12,672 bases of DNA from an uncultured Spirochaetales bacterium (GCA_947306375.1 CAMZGJ010000016.1:1-12672); one strand, 5' to 3'; counted from the stretch's first letter, positions 1 through 7,654 are shown. The notes: generated by a model from the letters alone, not told the origin. Made by a program: numbers and translations.

Positions 1-28
1 CAAAGATCAGGATGTCCCAGATGTTCAT
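1..28 (-). CDS. FeoB-associated Cys-rich membrane protein, N-terminal fragment (partial)
   Basis: Only nine codons are visible before the window edge: MNIWDILIF. The ATG overlaps the feoB stop codon in an ATGA arrangement, so translation is probably coupled to feoB. Small proteins of about 50-60 residues starting MN(I/V)WD followed by a hydrophobic helix and a Cys-rich tail commonly follow feoB (the FeoB-associated Cys-rich membrane protein family). The position and these residues fit that family. The Cys-rich tail itself lies outside the window, so the assignment is inferred from context and a very short match. Confidence 0.5.
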
Positions 29-2382
29 AAGCCGCACGCAAGTCCTATGAGTCTGACTATGAGGGCAACAATCCAGGCTATGGTGCACTGCCAGAGCACA
101 ACTCCCACGGTCCAGTTACGTCCCATTTCCCTGCGGATTGCGGCAACTGCGGCAACACAGGGGGTGTACAGCAGGCTGAAGACCAGCATGGAGAGTGCGG
201 AGAGAAGTCCCAGAGATTCAACTCCGCCGACAAAGAGGGTTTCCATGACGGAGACCACGCTTTCCTTGGCTATGAAGCCGCTGACAAGGGATGTGACTAT
301 TCTCCAGTCTCCCAGACCTATGGGTCTCATAATGGGCACCAGGATGCCGGAAATGGCTGCCAGAATGCTGTCATGGGAGGATGAGACAAGGTTGAAGCGG
401 AAGTCAAAGCGGCTGAGGAACCAGACTGCCATGGTTGCAATGAGGATGATAGAGAAGGCCCTGTGCAGAAAGTCCTTGCTCTTTTCCCAGAGAAGCCTGG
501 CCACGTTTTGGGCATTGGGTATGCGGTAGTTGGGAAGCTCCATTACAAAGGGCACGGCCTCACCCTTGAAGAGGGTGTTTCTGAAGAAAAAAGCAGCAAT
601 GACTCCGATAATGATTCCAAGCAGGTATAGGCCCGTGATTATGAGCCAGCTCATGTGAGGAAAGAAAGCACTGACAAAAAAGCCGTAGATGGGAAGTTTG
701 GCCGTGCATGACATGAACGGAGTAAGCAGTATGGTCATGCGTCTGTCCCTCTCGCTGGGCAGGGTGCGGGTGGACATTACTGCCGGAACGGTGCACCCGA
801 AGCCTATGAGCATGGGCACTATGCTGCGCCCGGACAGACCTATCTTTCTGAGTATCTTGTCCATTACAAAGGCAACGCGGGCTATGTATCCGCTGTCCTC
901 AAGCATGGACAGGAAAAAGAACAGAAGAACAATTATGGGCAGGAAACTGACAACGGTGCCCACTCCCTCAAACAGTCCCTCGGTTACAAGACTTTGGATG
1001 GCGGCGTTGACATTGGCGGCAGTCATGCCTCTCATGACAAGAAGTTTGAGGGCGTCTATGCCGCTTTGCAGCAGGTCCTGAAGGAACGGCCCCACCAGGA
1101 AGAAGGTCAGGTAGAAGACAAGGGCCATGATGCCGACAAACACCGGAATTGCGCTGTATTTGCCGGTGAGGATGCTGTCTATCCTCCGGCTGCGTATGTG
1201 CTCACGAGTCTCAACAGGCTTGATAACGCAGGCTTCGCAGACCTTTTTTATATAGTCAAAACGCATTTCGGCCATGGCGGCACGGCAGTCAAGGCCGCGT
1301 TCGTGCTCCATCTGCAGCACGATATGCTCAAGCATTTCCTTTTCGTTTTTCTCAAGTTTGAGCGCGCGGGTGACAAGGGCATCGCCCTCAAGGAGCTTGG
1401 TGGAGGAGAATCTGAGCGGAAGGCCGGAGCGCTGGGCGTGGTCCTCTATCAGGTGGCTGACGGCGTGGATGGCCCTGTGAACCGCTCCGCCGTGATCCTC
1501 AGAGCCGCAGAAGTCCTGGCGCACCGGGGTTTCCTGATATCTGGCAATGTGGATTGCGTGGCGCACAAGCTCGTCCACACCTTCGTTTTTGGCTGCGGAG
1601 ATTGGCACAACCGGGACACCGAGCATCTGTTCCATTGCGTTTACGTCCACCGTGCCGCCGTTGCCGCGCAGTTCATCCATCATGTTCAGTGCAACCACCA
1701 TGGGTATATTCATTTCCAGGAGCTGCATGGTCAGATAGAGGTTGCGCTCTATGTTGGTGGCATCCACAATGTTGATTATTGCCTTGGGTTTCTGTTCAAG
1801 TACAAAGTTGCGTGAGACGCGCTCCTCATCTGAGTAAGGGGACATGGAGTAGATTCCGGGAAGGTCAGTGATTGTGGCGTCCCCGTAGCCGCGGATTACC
1901 CCGTCCTTTCTGTCAACAGTGACTCCGGGGAAGTTGCCCACGTGCTGGTTGGAACCGGTGAGCTGATTGAACAGTGTTGTTTTTCCGCTGTTCTGGTTGC
2001 CCACAAGGGCAAATGTGAGGGTTGTGCCCTCAGGCAGGGGGTTGCCGCTTCCCTTGGGGTGGAATCTGCCCTCCTCTCCAAGGCCCGGGTGTTCTGTCTT
2101 TCTTCGGTCTCTTGCGTCGGAGTTTACAGCCTGTGAGACTTCCGTCTTCTTTATGTCTATCTTTTCCGCATCCGCAAGGCGCAGTGTCAGTTCGTACCCG
2201 TGGAGCCTGAGCTCTACGGGGTCTCCCATGGGGGCATACTTTATTACAGTTACCTCTGCACCGGGAATAACACCCATGTCCAGAAAATGCTGGCGCAGGG
2301 CTCCCTCCCCTCCTACTGTTTCTATGCATCCGGTATATCCGGGTTTCAATTCACTCAGTTTCATAACACTTACATTATGCAC
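25..2382 (-). CDS. feoB: FeoA-FeoB fusion, ferrous iron transporter
   Basis: A GTP-dependent Fe(II) importer of the inner membrane. Residues about 7-77 form a FeoA (SH3-like) domain fused to FeoB by a polar linker (about 80-120). The FeoB G domain shows G1 GNQNSGKT (128-135), the HVGNFPGVTVD switch region, G3 DLPG (173-176), G4 NMMD (233-236) and a PISAAKNEG G5 segment. The membrane half carries the permease signature GFGCTVPAVMSTRTL and the family's C-terminal LLYTPCVAAVAAIRREMG. Length (785 aa) suits a FeoA-FeoB fusion. The start is uncertain: GTG at 2382 overlaps the stop of the upstream hydrolase gene (TAGTG), while ATG at 2364 begins the usual FeoA sequence MKLSELKPG. Neither has a good Shine-Dalgarno. 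It lies last but one in a run with kduD and the hydrolase. Confidence 0.97.
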   Translation of the reverse strand: MHNVSVMKLSELKPGYTGCIETVGGEGALRQHFLDMGVIPGAEVTVIKYAPMGDPVELRLHGYELTLRLADAEKIDIKKTEVSQAVNSDARDRRKTEHPGLGEEGRFHPKGSGNPLPEGTTLTFALVGNQNSGKTTLFNQLTGSNQHVGNFPGVTVDRKDGVIRGYGDATITDLPGIYSMSPYSDEERVSRNFVLEQKPKAIINIVDATNIERNLYLTMQLLEMNIPMVVALNMMDELRGNGGTVDVNAMEQMLGVPVVPISAAKNEGVDELVRHAIHIARYQETPVRQDFCGSEDHGGAVHRAIHAVSHLIEDHAQRSGLPLRFSSTKLLEGDALVTRALKLEKNEKEMLEHIVLQMEHERGLDCRAAMAEMRFDYIKKVCEACVIKPVETREHIRSRRIDSILTGKYSAIPVFVGIMALVFYLTFFLVGPFLQDLLQSGIDALKLLVMRGMTAANVNAAIQSLVTEGLFEGVGTVVSFLPIIVLLFFFLSMLEDSGYIARVAFVMDKILRKIGLSGRSIVPMLIGFGCTVPAVMSTRTLPSERDRRMTILLTPFMSCTAKLPIYGFFVSAFFPHMSWLIITGLYLLGIIIGVIAAFFFRNTLFKGEAVPFVMELPNYRIPNAQNVARLLWEKSKDFLHRAFSIILIATMAVWFLSRFDFRFNLVSSSHDSILAAISGILVPIMRPIGLGDWRIVTSLVSGFIAKESVVSVMETLFVGGVESLGLLSALSMLVFSLLYTPCVAAVAAIRREMGRNWTVGVVLWQCTIAWIVALIVRLIGLACGL
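2362..2379. promoter_or_regulatory. Interrupted palindrome at the feoAB start (possible metal-responsive operator)
   Basis: CATAACACTTACATTATG has 5-bp inverted arms (CATAA/TTATG) around 8 unpaired bases. It lies exactly across the two candidate feoAB start codons. Iron-uptake genes are often controlled by DtxR/TroR- or Fur-type repressors binding dyads near the start, so an operator role is possible. It does not clearly match a known consensus and the arms are short, so chance symmetry is a real alternative. Confidence 0.2.
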
Positions 2383-3362
2383 TATTTGCTGAGAGTGCAG
2401 TATCTTCCAATGAATTCCTCAACTTTGGGGAAGTAGATTTCCGGATATGTGAAATACGCCTTTATGTGGCCTGTATCTTCAAATGTCAGGACCTCCGAAT
2501 GCGGTCCCTTGTAAGCCTGTACGTTGTCTTCAAGCATGGAACCGGGCACTTTTACATCCTTCATGCCGTGGATGAAAAGCATGGGAACCTTTGCATTTGC
2601 AAGTCTTACAGCGGTGTTTGCCTCTGAGAAGCTCCAGCCGTTAATAATCTTGTTGGCAATACTTGCAAAGTTGATAAACGGGAATACGGGGAGGTGGTAG
2701 GTATACCTTATCTGATATGAGAACACCTGCATAACACCGGAAAAGCCCGAGTCCTCAACTATGCACTTCACATTGGAAGGCAGGTCAAGACCTGAGGCCA
2801 TCATTACGGATGCTCCTCCCATTGAAACTCCAACCAGCGCAATCTGGGCCTGCGGGTCCTTATCCACTATCATGTTCACCCAGTCCAGAACGTCACGGCT
2901 GTCATTCCAGCCCATGCCAATGGATTTTCCGCCGCTGGGTGCATGGCCTCTCAATACAGGCATGAGCACGTTCATGCCCCTGAGATAAAACTTGTGGGTG
3001 TAGTTGTAAAACCTTTGAACTGCATCTCCGTAACCGTGGCAGAAGAGCAGGTATGTATGGGAATTGCCGTTTTTAAAGAATTGGGCATATAATTTGATGC
3101 CGTCAAACGCCGTCAGCTCCCAGGTTTCATGTGCTGCGGGATTATTCCATTCGGCAGCCTCTCTGCCCAGTTGTTCAATGTTTGCAATCTGCAGATCCCA
3201 CATAGGTGTGCCTTCAACGTCATAATCTGCCGCAGGAACCGGATCAGGGTTCTTTTTGGCCCCTGTTCCTATATATGAGAACGCTATTCCGCCTGCAACT
3301 AAAAGGACAAACAGCACTGCTGCCGTGATGATTACGGCCTTTAACAATCTATGCTTCTTCAT
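2382..3362 (-). CDS. Membrane-anchored alpha/beta hydrolase
   Basis: A 326-residue serine hydrolase with an N-terminal membrane anchor (hydrophobic residues about 8-29 after MKKHRLLK), so the catalytic domain is probably extracytoplasmic. The fold is shown by the oxyanion motif HGYG (109-112), the nucleophile elbow GVSMGG (Ser180), an acid in HGMKD (Asp269) and the catalytic His in TGHIKAY (His299). The substrate cannot be read from sequence; homologues are usually annotated as esterase or peptidase-like. The ATG at 3362 is chosen because GGTGG lies 7 bases upstream and the signal anchor starts there; an open frame continues further upstream but overlaps kduD and is not convincing. The gene follows kduD by 82 bp, and its TAG stop overlaps the possible GTG start of feoAB by one base. 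Confidence 0.9.
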   Translation of the reverse strand: MKKHRLLKAVIITAAVLFVLLVAGGIAFSYIGTGAKKNPDPVPAADYDVEGTPMWDLQIANIEQLGREAAEWNNPAAHETWELTAFDGIKLYAQFFKNGNSHTYLLFCHGYGDAVQRFYNYTHKFYLRGMNVLMPVLRGHAPSGGKSIGMGWNDSRDVLDWVNMIVDKDPQAQIALVGVSMGGASVMMASGLDLPSNVKCIVEDSGFSGVMQVFSYQIRYTYHLPVFPFINFASIANKIINGWSFSEANTAVRLANAKVPMLFIHGMKDVKVPGSMLEDNVQAYKGPHSEVLTFEDTGHIKAYFTYPEIYFPKVEEFIGRYCTLSK

Positions 3363-3429
3363 ACGTTTTCCACCGTGGATTATTATGGTTTTTAGAGAGA
3401 TTTTATACAATACGGTTTGGCTTGACGGT

Positions 3430-3457
3430 TTTATCTTGCAGGCTTTATCTTGCAAGC
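3430..3457. repeat. 14-bp tandem direct repeat at the kduD 3' end
   Basis: TTTATCTTGCAGGC is followed immediately by TTTATCTTGCAAGC (one mismatch). The right copy contains the kduD stop codon and its last codons; the left copy is downstream of the stop. This looks like a slipped-strand duplication of the gene end. No function is implied. Confidence 0.6.
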
Positions 3458-4206
3458 CAGCCGCCGTCCACGGCCACTGTAAAACCATGCACGTATTCTG
3501 CTGCCTTTGAACAGAGGAAAACCACCGCGCCGGCCATATCCTCAGGTGTGCCCCACCTGCCTGCGGGAATCCTGTCCAGTATTTCTCCGGAACGCTTCTC
3601 GTCATCTCTGAGCTGGGCCGTGTTGTTGGTGGCCATGTAGCCCGGAGCTATGGCGTTTACGTTGATTCCGTGCTTTGCCCACTCGTTTGCAAGCTCTCTT
3701 GTCAGGCCCAGAACCGCCGACTTGCTGGATGTGTACGCCGGTATGCGGATTCCGCCCTGGTAACTTGTCATTGAGGCCACGTTTACTATCTTGCCGCCGT
3801 GTCCCTGCCTGATGTACTGCCTTGCAAAGGCCTGGGAAAGGAGGAACACCATGTTGAGATTCAGGTTTATTACCTTGTTCCAATCCTCTTCCGTTACGTT
3901 GACCGCATCCTCTCTGAGGATTATGCCCGCATTGTTCACCAGTATGTCCACGCATCCATACTTTTCCAGCACCGTGTTGAGGATTACGGGAGCGTTCTTG
4001 GTGTCCGACATATCTGCGATAACCTCAAAGAATTCTCCGCCATCCTTATTTATAAGCTGTGCCGTCTCCGCACAGCTTCTTCTGGCAACTCCGGCCACCC
4101 TGGCACCTGCCTGGGCAAGGGCCACACACATTCCCTGACCAAGGCCTGTGTTGGCTCCGGTAACAACTGCAACTTTTCCCTTCAGACTGAAATCATCAAG
4201 TATCAT
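3445..4206 (-). CDS. kduD: 2-dehydro-3-deoxy-D-gluconate 5-dehydrogenase (KduD), SDR family
   Basis: A cytoplasmic NAD(P)-dependent short-chain dehydrogenase that interconverts 2,5-diketo-3-deoxygluconate and 2-keto-3-deoxygluconate in pectin/uronate breakdown. The Rossmann signature TGANTGLG (16-23), NNAG (91-94), and the catalytic Ser145, Tyr158 and Lys162 (YTSSK) are intact. KduD-type stretches separate it from general SDRs: SYQGGIRIPAYTSSKSAV, NANEWAKH-like ELANEWAKHGINVNAIAPGY, EILDRIPAGRWGTPED, and the C-terminus VAVDGGWLAR. Length (253 aa) is standard. The ATG has AGGAG 7 bases upstream. No kduI, kdgK or uronate transporter is adjacent in this window, and the genes downstream (hydrolase, feoAB) are not pathway partners. 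A closely related SDR with another sugar-acid substrate remains possible. Confidence 0.88.
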   Translation of the reverse strand: MILDDFSLKGKVAVVTGANTGLGQGMCVALAQAGARVAGVARRSCAETAQLINKDGGEFFEVIADMSDTKNAPVILNTVLEKYGCVDILVNNAGIILREDAVNVTEEDWNKVINLNLNMVFLLSQAFARQYIRQGHGGKIVNVASMTSYQGGIRIPAYTSSKSAVLGLTRELANEWAKHGINVNAIAPGYMATNNTAQLRDDEKRSGEILDRIPAGRWGTPEDMAGAVVFLCSKAAEYVHGFTVAVDGGWLAR

Positions 4207-4493
4207 GGCATTTCTCCTGATATCATTTTCCCTTTTTACAAAGGCATTATTGCGCGGAGCATTTGAACAATACCGATTCCAAGAACCAATGCCTGCTTTT
4301 TTTCTTTAAAATGCGGAAATAAGCAGAGAGTTCCGCCCGGAAGACCAGAACCGTGCCCCTCAGGCGGAACTGTTCCGCCCGGAGCAGGTAAAAACAAACC
4401 TTCAGGCAGAACTGACCCACCTGCAAATTAGTCTCCGGCACTATTTTGCCGATAAATCCGGATTATGATAAATAATACCAACTTTGGTGCCGG
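4207..4493. other. Non-coding stretch upstream of kduD
   Basis: 287 bases between the kduD start and the rhodanese remnant. It holds the kduD ribosome-binding site and a repeat block at 4330-4413. No convincing sigma-70 promoter was found: -35/-10-like hexamers occur but with wrong spacing. A 64-codon open frame on the minus strand (4247-4441) is made largely of the repeat and is not considered a gene. Confidence 0.6.
4330..4413. repeat. Two imperfect 42-bp tandem repeats with a central palindrome
   Basis: Unit 1 spans 4330-4371 and unit 2 spans 4372-4413. Both begin GTTCCGCCCGGA (identical 12 bp) and end TCAGGCRGAACT (one mismatch), with a diverged middle. The junction of the units forms a near-perfect 17-bp palindrome, GGCGGAACTGTTCCGCC (4363-4379; 8-bp arms, 1-base centre). 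The layout resembles a dispersed intergenic (REP-like) repeat or a protein-binding dyad. It lies about 125-210 bp upstream of kduD. Confidence 0.65.
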
Positions 4494-4674
4494 TCAGTCG
4501 GGAATTACAGCGCCTTTCCATGTGTTTATGCCGCCGAACTCGCGGATATCCGTATAGCCCATGTCCGTCAACTTCCGGGATGCCTGCTTGCTCCTGTTTC
4601 CGCTCCTGCAGTAGATAAGGATGGTCCGATGCAAATTCTTCCCGGGTTCTGACATTCTGCCAAGTCGTGTTCAT
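4494..4674 (-). pseudogene. Rhodanese-like domain protein, decayed (internal deletion and frameshift)
   Basis: Two pieces of a single-domain rhodanese (sulfurtransferase) are readable in different frames. From the ATG at 4674, one frame gives MNTTWQNVRTREEFASDH, matching the family's DVRTxEEFxxGH segment. A +1 frame then gives TILIYCRSGNRSKQASRK and continues MGYTDIREFGGINTWKGAVIPD to the TGA at 4494-4496. That includes the active-site Cys loop CRSGNRSK and the conserved GG-I-xxWxG ending. The roughly 35 residues expected between the pieces (IPGAxNIP to the strand before the Cys) are missing. A 53-codon frame with its own ATG at 4655 (MSEPGKNLHR...) could still make the C-terminal half, but it lacks half the fold. 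The 181-base span is not a multiple of three. Confidence 0.8.
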
Positions 4675-4710
4675 AGGATTGTTTCCGTTTTTTCCTGTTG
4701 AATAAACCGG

Positions 4711-4732
4711 AAAATCGGCGCCCGAAGGCGCC
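4711..4732 (-). terminator. Intrinsic terminator of the lipoprotein operon (UUCG tetraloop)
   Basis: Read on the minus strand, GGCGCC-TTCG-GGCGCC (4732-4717) is a perfect 6-bp GC stem closed by the extra-stable cUUCGg tetraloop, followed by GATTTT. It begins 6 bases after the stop of the 430-aa lipoprotein gene. It separates that operon from the rhodanese remnant and kduD. The T-tract is short (4 T). Confidence 0.75.
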
Positions 4733-4738
4733 ACGATA

Positions 4739-6031
4739 TCACTCGGCAAAAATGTAAAACTCTGTCAGAGTATACGTTTTGAATTCAAGTTCTCCTGAGG
4801 ATCTCTTGTATACGATATTGCTTATTTCATTGCCTTCTTTGTCCTTTACAGTAACATTTGCAAGACCGTTCGGAATATAGGTCTCTATTTCAACCAACTG
4901 GGCAAATTCATTAGAGCTTTCCACGGAGATTATGTTTCCATTTCTGTCTGTTTTTGTTTTGACAAGCTCCAATCTGAATGCGGCAACGGCATCAGGATAT
5001 TTTGTATTTTTCAGTACGGTGAAAATCAAAGTACTTGTGGTTGTAATTCCTTCTGAATCAGTGGTTTTATGCACACTTCCTCTGGGGAACTCCACCTCCG
5101 TTTCCCTGCTTGTCAAATCAGGTGAAAGTGCGAATTCAACTTCAATTTCCTTATTGTCTTTTGTGGAGGTTATTGTATAGGCAACTGTCTTGTATTCAAT
5201 TATTGTGTCTCCTACATAAGCACTTCCCTGCTGATCAAGATTCTCAATATCCCCTGAAATATTGATAACACTTCCGTTTGAAGCATAAACATAAACATAA
5301 GAACGGCCAACTTCTTCTCCTGTCTCTGACTTCACCTCAAAAAGCAGCATGTGCAAACCCGGGGAAAGCACTGGTTCATCTGAAATACCACTGAATACAA
5401 CTGCTCCGTTCTCATCAATCTCTGCCGTTCCGGATGCAAGGACATTATCATATTCATCAGCATGGATTGTGAGCGTAAGCTCGGTCCCTGCCTGTCTCCC
5501 GGCTCCCTCATAAGACCAGTACATCTCTCCGAATTTTACGTAAGCATTTTCCAGACCGGCTCCACCTTCAAGTGTTACGGTTATGCTTGTATCTTCAGTG
5601 ATTGTTACAAAAAGGTTTATGCACTGGTAGGCAGGAGCTGCTTCTTCAAGATTTGGCGGAGCGTCATTTACAGGATAATAGCCGTAGAAACTGAACCTCC
5701 ATGAGCCTGTTGAGAAAAGACCCAGATCGGCAAGCCAAAGGCCCTTATTCTTCCCGGAATCATCCCTGAACTGCTCAATCAGTTTTTTATCCCTCTGCTG
5801 CCCTGTAATAAACATACTGTTGTCATCTTTTTCGGCAGTGTAGTACCAGTAAAGATCCTCAATGTCTGTAGTCGGTACGCTTGAAGCATACATGGCTTTT
5901 GAATAATTGGGATTATTCACTTTAACTGAAACAAGGCGCCCGTCAGAAGGCGAACCCGGTTCAGAATTACAAGAGATCATGAGAGCTGAAACAACTAACA
6001 CAGCTATCATACCGATAAACAATTTTTTCAT
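4739..6031 (-). CDS. Putative lipoprotein, unrecognised (430 aa)
   Basis: MKKLFIGMIAVLVVSALMISC is a lipoprotein signal peptide with lipobox LMISC (lipidated Cys21), followed by a polar NSEPGSPSD linker, so the mature protein should be membrane-anchored and periplasmic or surface-exposed. The rest is acidic and rich in Thr, Val, Gly and Tyr, with many short alternating beta-type stretches (for example TSITVTLEGGAG and IEYKTVAYTITST), suggesting several beta-sandwich or Ig-like modules. No catalytic motif or known family is recognised. The ATG at 6031 has GGAG 7 bases upstream and starts the signal peptide; in-frame codons further upstream are not likely used. It is the last gene of a three-gene operon, 22 bp after the preceding lipoprotein gene and just before a terminator. 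Confidence 0.85.
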   Translation of the reverse strand: MKKLFIGMIAVLVVSALMISCNSEPGSPSDGRLVSVKVNNPNYSKAMYASSVPTTDIEDLYWYYTAEKDDNSMFITGQQRDKKLIEQFRDDSGKNKGLWLADLGLFSTGSWRFSFYGYYPVNDAPPNLEEAAPAYQCINLFVTITEDTSITVTLEGGAGLENAYVKFGEMYWSYEGAGRQAGTELTLTIHADEYDNVLASGTAEIDENGAVVFSGISDEPVLSPGLHMLLFEVKSETGEEVGRSYVYVYASNGSVINISGDIENLDQQGSAYVGDTIIEYKTVAYTITSTKDNKEIEVEFALSPDLTSRETEVEFPRGSVHKTTDSEGITTTSTLIFTVLKNTKYPDAVAAFRLELVKTKTDRNGNIISVESSNEFAQLVEIETYIPNGLANVTVKDKEGNEISNIVYKRSSGELEFKTYTLTEFYIFAE

Positions 6032-6053
6032 TTTTTTCTCCTTTCCTTCCCCT

Positions 6054-6845
6054 TTACGGAAGGTAATTAATTGTTTTCTCCAACGAAATTGTTCCGCCAT
6101 CGTTCAAAACCTGCAGAACAACCTTATACTCTCCCTTTTTGGCAGCAGTAAATGAGAAAGATCCATTTTCTGCCGCCGGCAGTAAATCACTCCATCTCCC
6201 GTTAAATAAATATCTGCAAAAAACAGCCTGTACGACTGATGAGTTCGGGTATGGTACAAATCTGACCGTGAAGATATTTTCGTTCAGTGATATATCAAGA
6301 TCCCCGGAGGGTATGGTAGGCAGGGTCGGAACAATTATTTGTCCGATACCGAATTCATATTTATTATGTGCAACGCGTCTGTCATCTATTATGTGAGATA
6401 CGAGTATGGCTGAACCTGCTCTGATATCAAGAGCTTTAGGGATATGTGAAGCCTCATTGTATATTACAGTTTTCCCGCCGGTGATAATAACTTCTGCATC
6501 TCCCATAATAAGAAGGAAATGATTTGTGGAATCTTCAAATTCATATGTAAATCCGTTGAAATCGATTATAAGATGCCCGGAATAATTCGGAGGAACAAGA
6601 ATACCTCCTCCGCGTTCTCCTTCATGAACGTGCCTCTGAAGAACAATACTTTTTTCAGTGAGACCCTTACCGACATGGGTCATTGCTTCCTGAAAAGAGT
6701 CAAAGAACTGATCTCCTACCCTCCACAATCCTTGTTTTGACTGTGTTGATGCTCCTAGGTAAACGTTGTTGTCACAAGAGGTCATAAGAATTAAGCATAG
6801 TAATACGGATATTGCACCAAAGAGCATCAGACTGTAGATTTTCAT
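6054..6845 (-). CDS. Putative lipoprotein with beta-helix-like segment, unrecognised (263 aa)
   Basis: MKIYSLMLFGAISVLLCLILMTSC gives a signal peptide with lipobox LMTSC (Cys24). The region at about 50-150 (FDSFQEAM, then SIVLQRHVHEGE, then LIIDFNGFTYEF, then VIITGGKTVIYNEA) resembles the first rungs of a right-handed parallel beta-helix of the pectate-lyase-like type, but too few rungs follow for a full helix. The C-terminal 80 residues look like an Ig/PKD-type sandwich ending KKGEYKVVLQVLNDGG. No enzyme active site is evident. The ATG at 6845 is 2 bp after the stop of the upstream gene, and GGGAGAG within the end of that gene serves as its ribosome-binding site, so the two are probably translationally coupled. 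Function unknown; a cell-surface role is inferred. Confidence 0.85.
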   Translation of the reverse strand: MKIYSLMLFGAISVLLCLILMTSCDNNVYLGASTQSKQGLWRVGDQFFDSFQEAMTHVGKGLTEKSIVLQRHVHEGERGGGILVPPNYSGHLIIDFNGFTYEFEDSTNHFLLIMGDAEVIITGGKTVIYNEASHIPKALDIRAGSAILVSHIIDDRRVAHNKYEFGIGQIIVPTLPTIPSGDLDISLNENIFTVRFVPYPNSSVVQAVFCRYLFNGRWSDLLPAAENGSFSFTAAKKGEYKVVLQVLNDGGTISLEKTINYLP

Positions 6846-6847
6846 TC

Positions 6848-7438
6848 TTACTCTCCCAGCCAGACCCTTATACCCGCAGAAGCCTGGACATGGAAAAGCC
6901 AACTGCCTTTCTGTAAGGTTATGTCTGCATTTGCACCGGACAGGAAATCACTGTGTTTATTGAGACGCAATGCATAGACAAGAGATGTATTGGCAAGGAA
7001 ATAAATTCCAAAATCCCCGTCGCTTCTGAATACAAAGTCTGCTCCGGCGCCGACACCGGTATAAATACGGTGTGTAGCGTTGGTTTCCGAGGGAAATATC
7101 TGGTAGGTAACGCTCTCTGAGAGCTTTAAATCAAGATAAGAATGAAAATTCTTATATCTGTAATATTCCGCTGAAAGACCGGAACTCAGGCGGATTTTAT
7201 TGTTTTTTGCAGGAATGCTGAAACTTGCAGCAGCCCCGAAACCGGATGTTACCTTGTCTGTGTTGCTTCCGGTATCTGTGTAGTATATATACTGCAGGCC
7301 ATACGAGGCAGAAAAATCAACGGCAGGTTCTCCTCTGGTCCTTTCTGTTAAAACGGGCGGTCCTGCTCTTTCCCCTGCATATGTAAATGACAGGGAGAAC
7401 AGCAATAATACAACAATAATGAAACTGCTGCGATTCAT
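6848..7438 (-). CDS. Secreted protein, probably outer-membrane or periplasmic beta-rich, unrecognised (196 aa)
   Basis: An N-terminal Sec signal peptide (MNRSSF, then a hydrophobic core, ending FTYA) with probable cleavage after Ala21. The mature part alternates polar and aromatic residues (SASYGLQYIYYTDTG, SGLSAEYYRYKNFHSYLDL, GIYFLANTSLVYALRL, SWLFHVQASAGIRVWLGE), the pattern of amphipathic beta-strands in a small outer-membrane barrel. At 196 aa it would hold about 8 strands. It does not end in the usual terminal Phe, so a periplasmic beta-rich protein is also possible. GAGGAGG 8 bases upstream makes this the strongest ribosome-binding site of the operon. It is the first gene of the operon; the AT-rich intergenic region upstream probably holds the promoter. 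Confidence 0.85.
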   Translation of the reverse strand: MNRSSFIIVVLLLFSLSFTYAGERAGPPVLTERTRGEPAVDFSASYGLQYIYYTDTGSNTDKVTSGFGAAASFSIPAKNNKIRLSSGLSAEYYRYKNFHSYLDLKLSESVTYQIFPSETNATHRIYTGVGAGADFVFRSDGDFGIYFLANTSLVYALRLNKHSDFLSGANADITLQKGSWLFHVQASAGIRVWLGE

Positions 7439-7654
7439 TGTCTGAGCCTCCTCTAAACGGTATTTAAGCGCAGTGTACAGAAAAGGAATAATAATTGGAA
7501 GATATTGTCAGGATTTGTTGCTTATTTTTTCATTTTATTATTTTATCATATAATGATTTATTGATATCAGAGGTTCGAAAAATCCGGATATTCCCAGAGA
7601 AAAAAACTACAGGTTGAATAGTATGACAATATAACTGTACAGAATCATTGGAGT
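7439..7654. promoter_or_regulatory. AT-rich intergenic region, probable promoter of the exported-protein operon
   Basis: 216 bases without a gene, strongly A/T-rich at about 7490-7570. On the minus strand a weak candidate promoter is TTCCAA-N17-TACACT (-10 at about 7473-7478), leading to the GAGGAGG site. A run of seven T after a weak hairpin (minus strand, about 7604-7640) may terminate the YjbR/MGMT gene. An ATCCGGAT palindrome lies at about 7582. None of these is strong. Confidence 0.35.

Noticed and set aside
994..1815. Long plus-strand open frame of 273 codons opposite feoB
   Set aside because: It lies wholly antisense to the conserved G-domain and linker of FeoB, has no recognisable domain, and is explained as a shadow of the real frame.
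4247..4441. 64-codon minus-strand frame upstream of kduD
   Set aside because: It is mostly the 42-bp repeat plus an A/T tract, has no good ribosome-binding site and matches no family.
4441..4749. 102-codon minus-strand frame through the rhodanese remnant
   Set aside because: It begins inside the UUCG terminator, contains only the N-terminal rhodanese piece, then runs out of frame through the conserved C-terminal piece.
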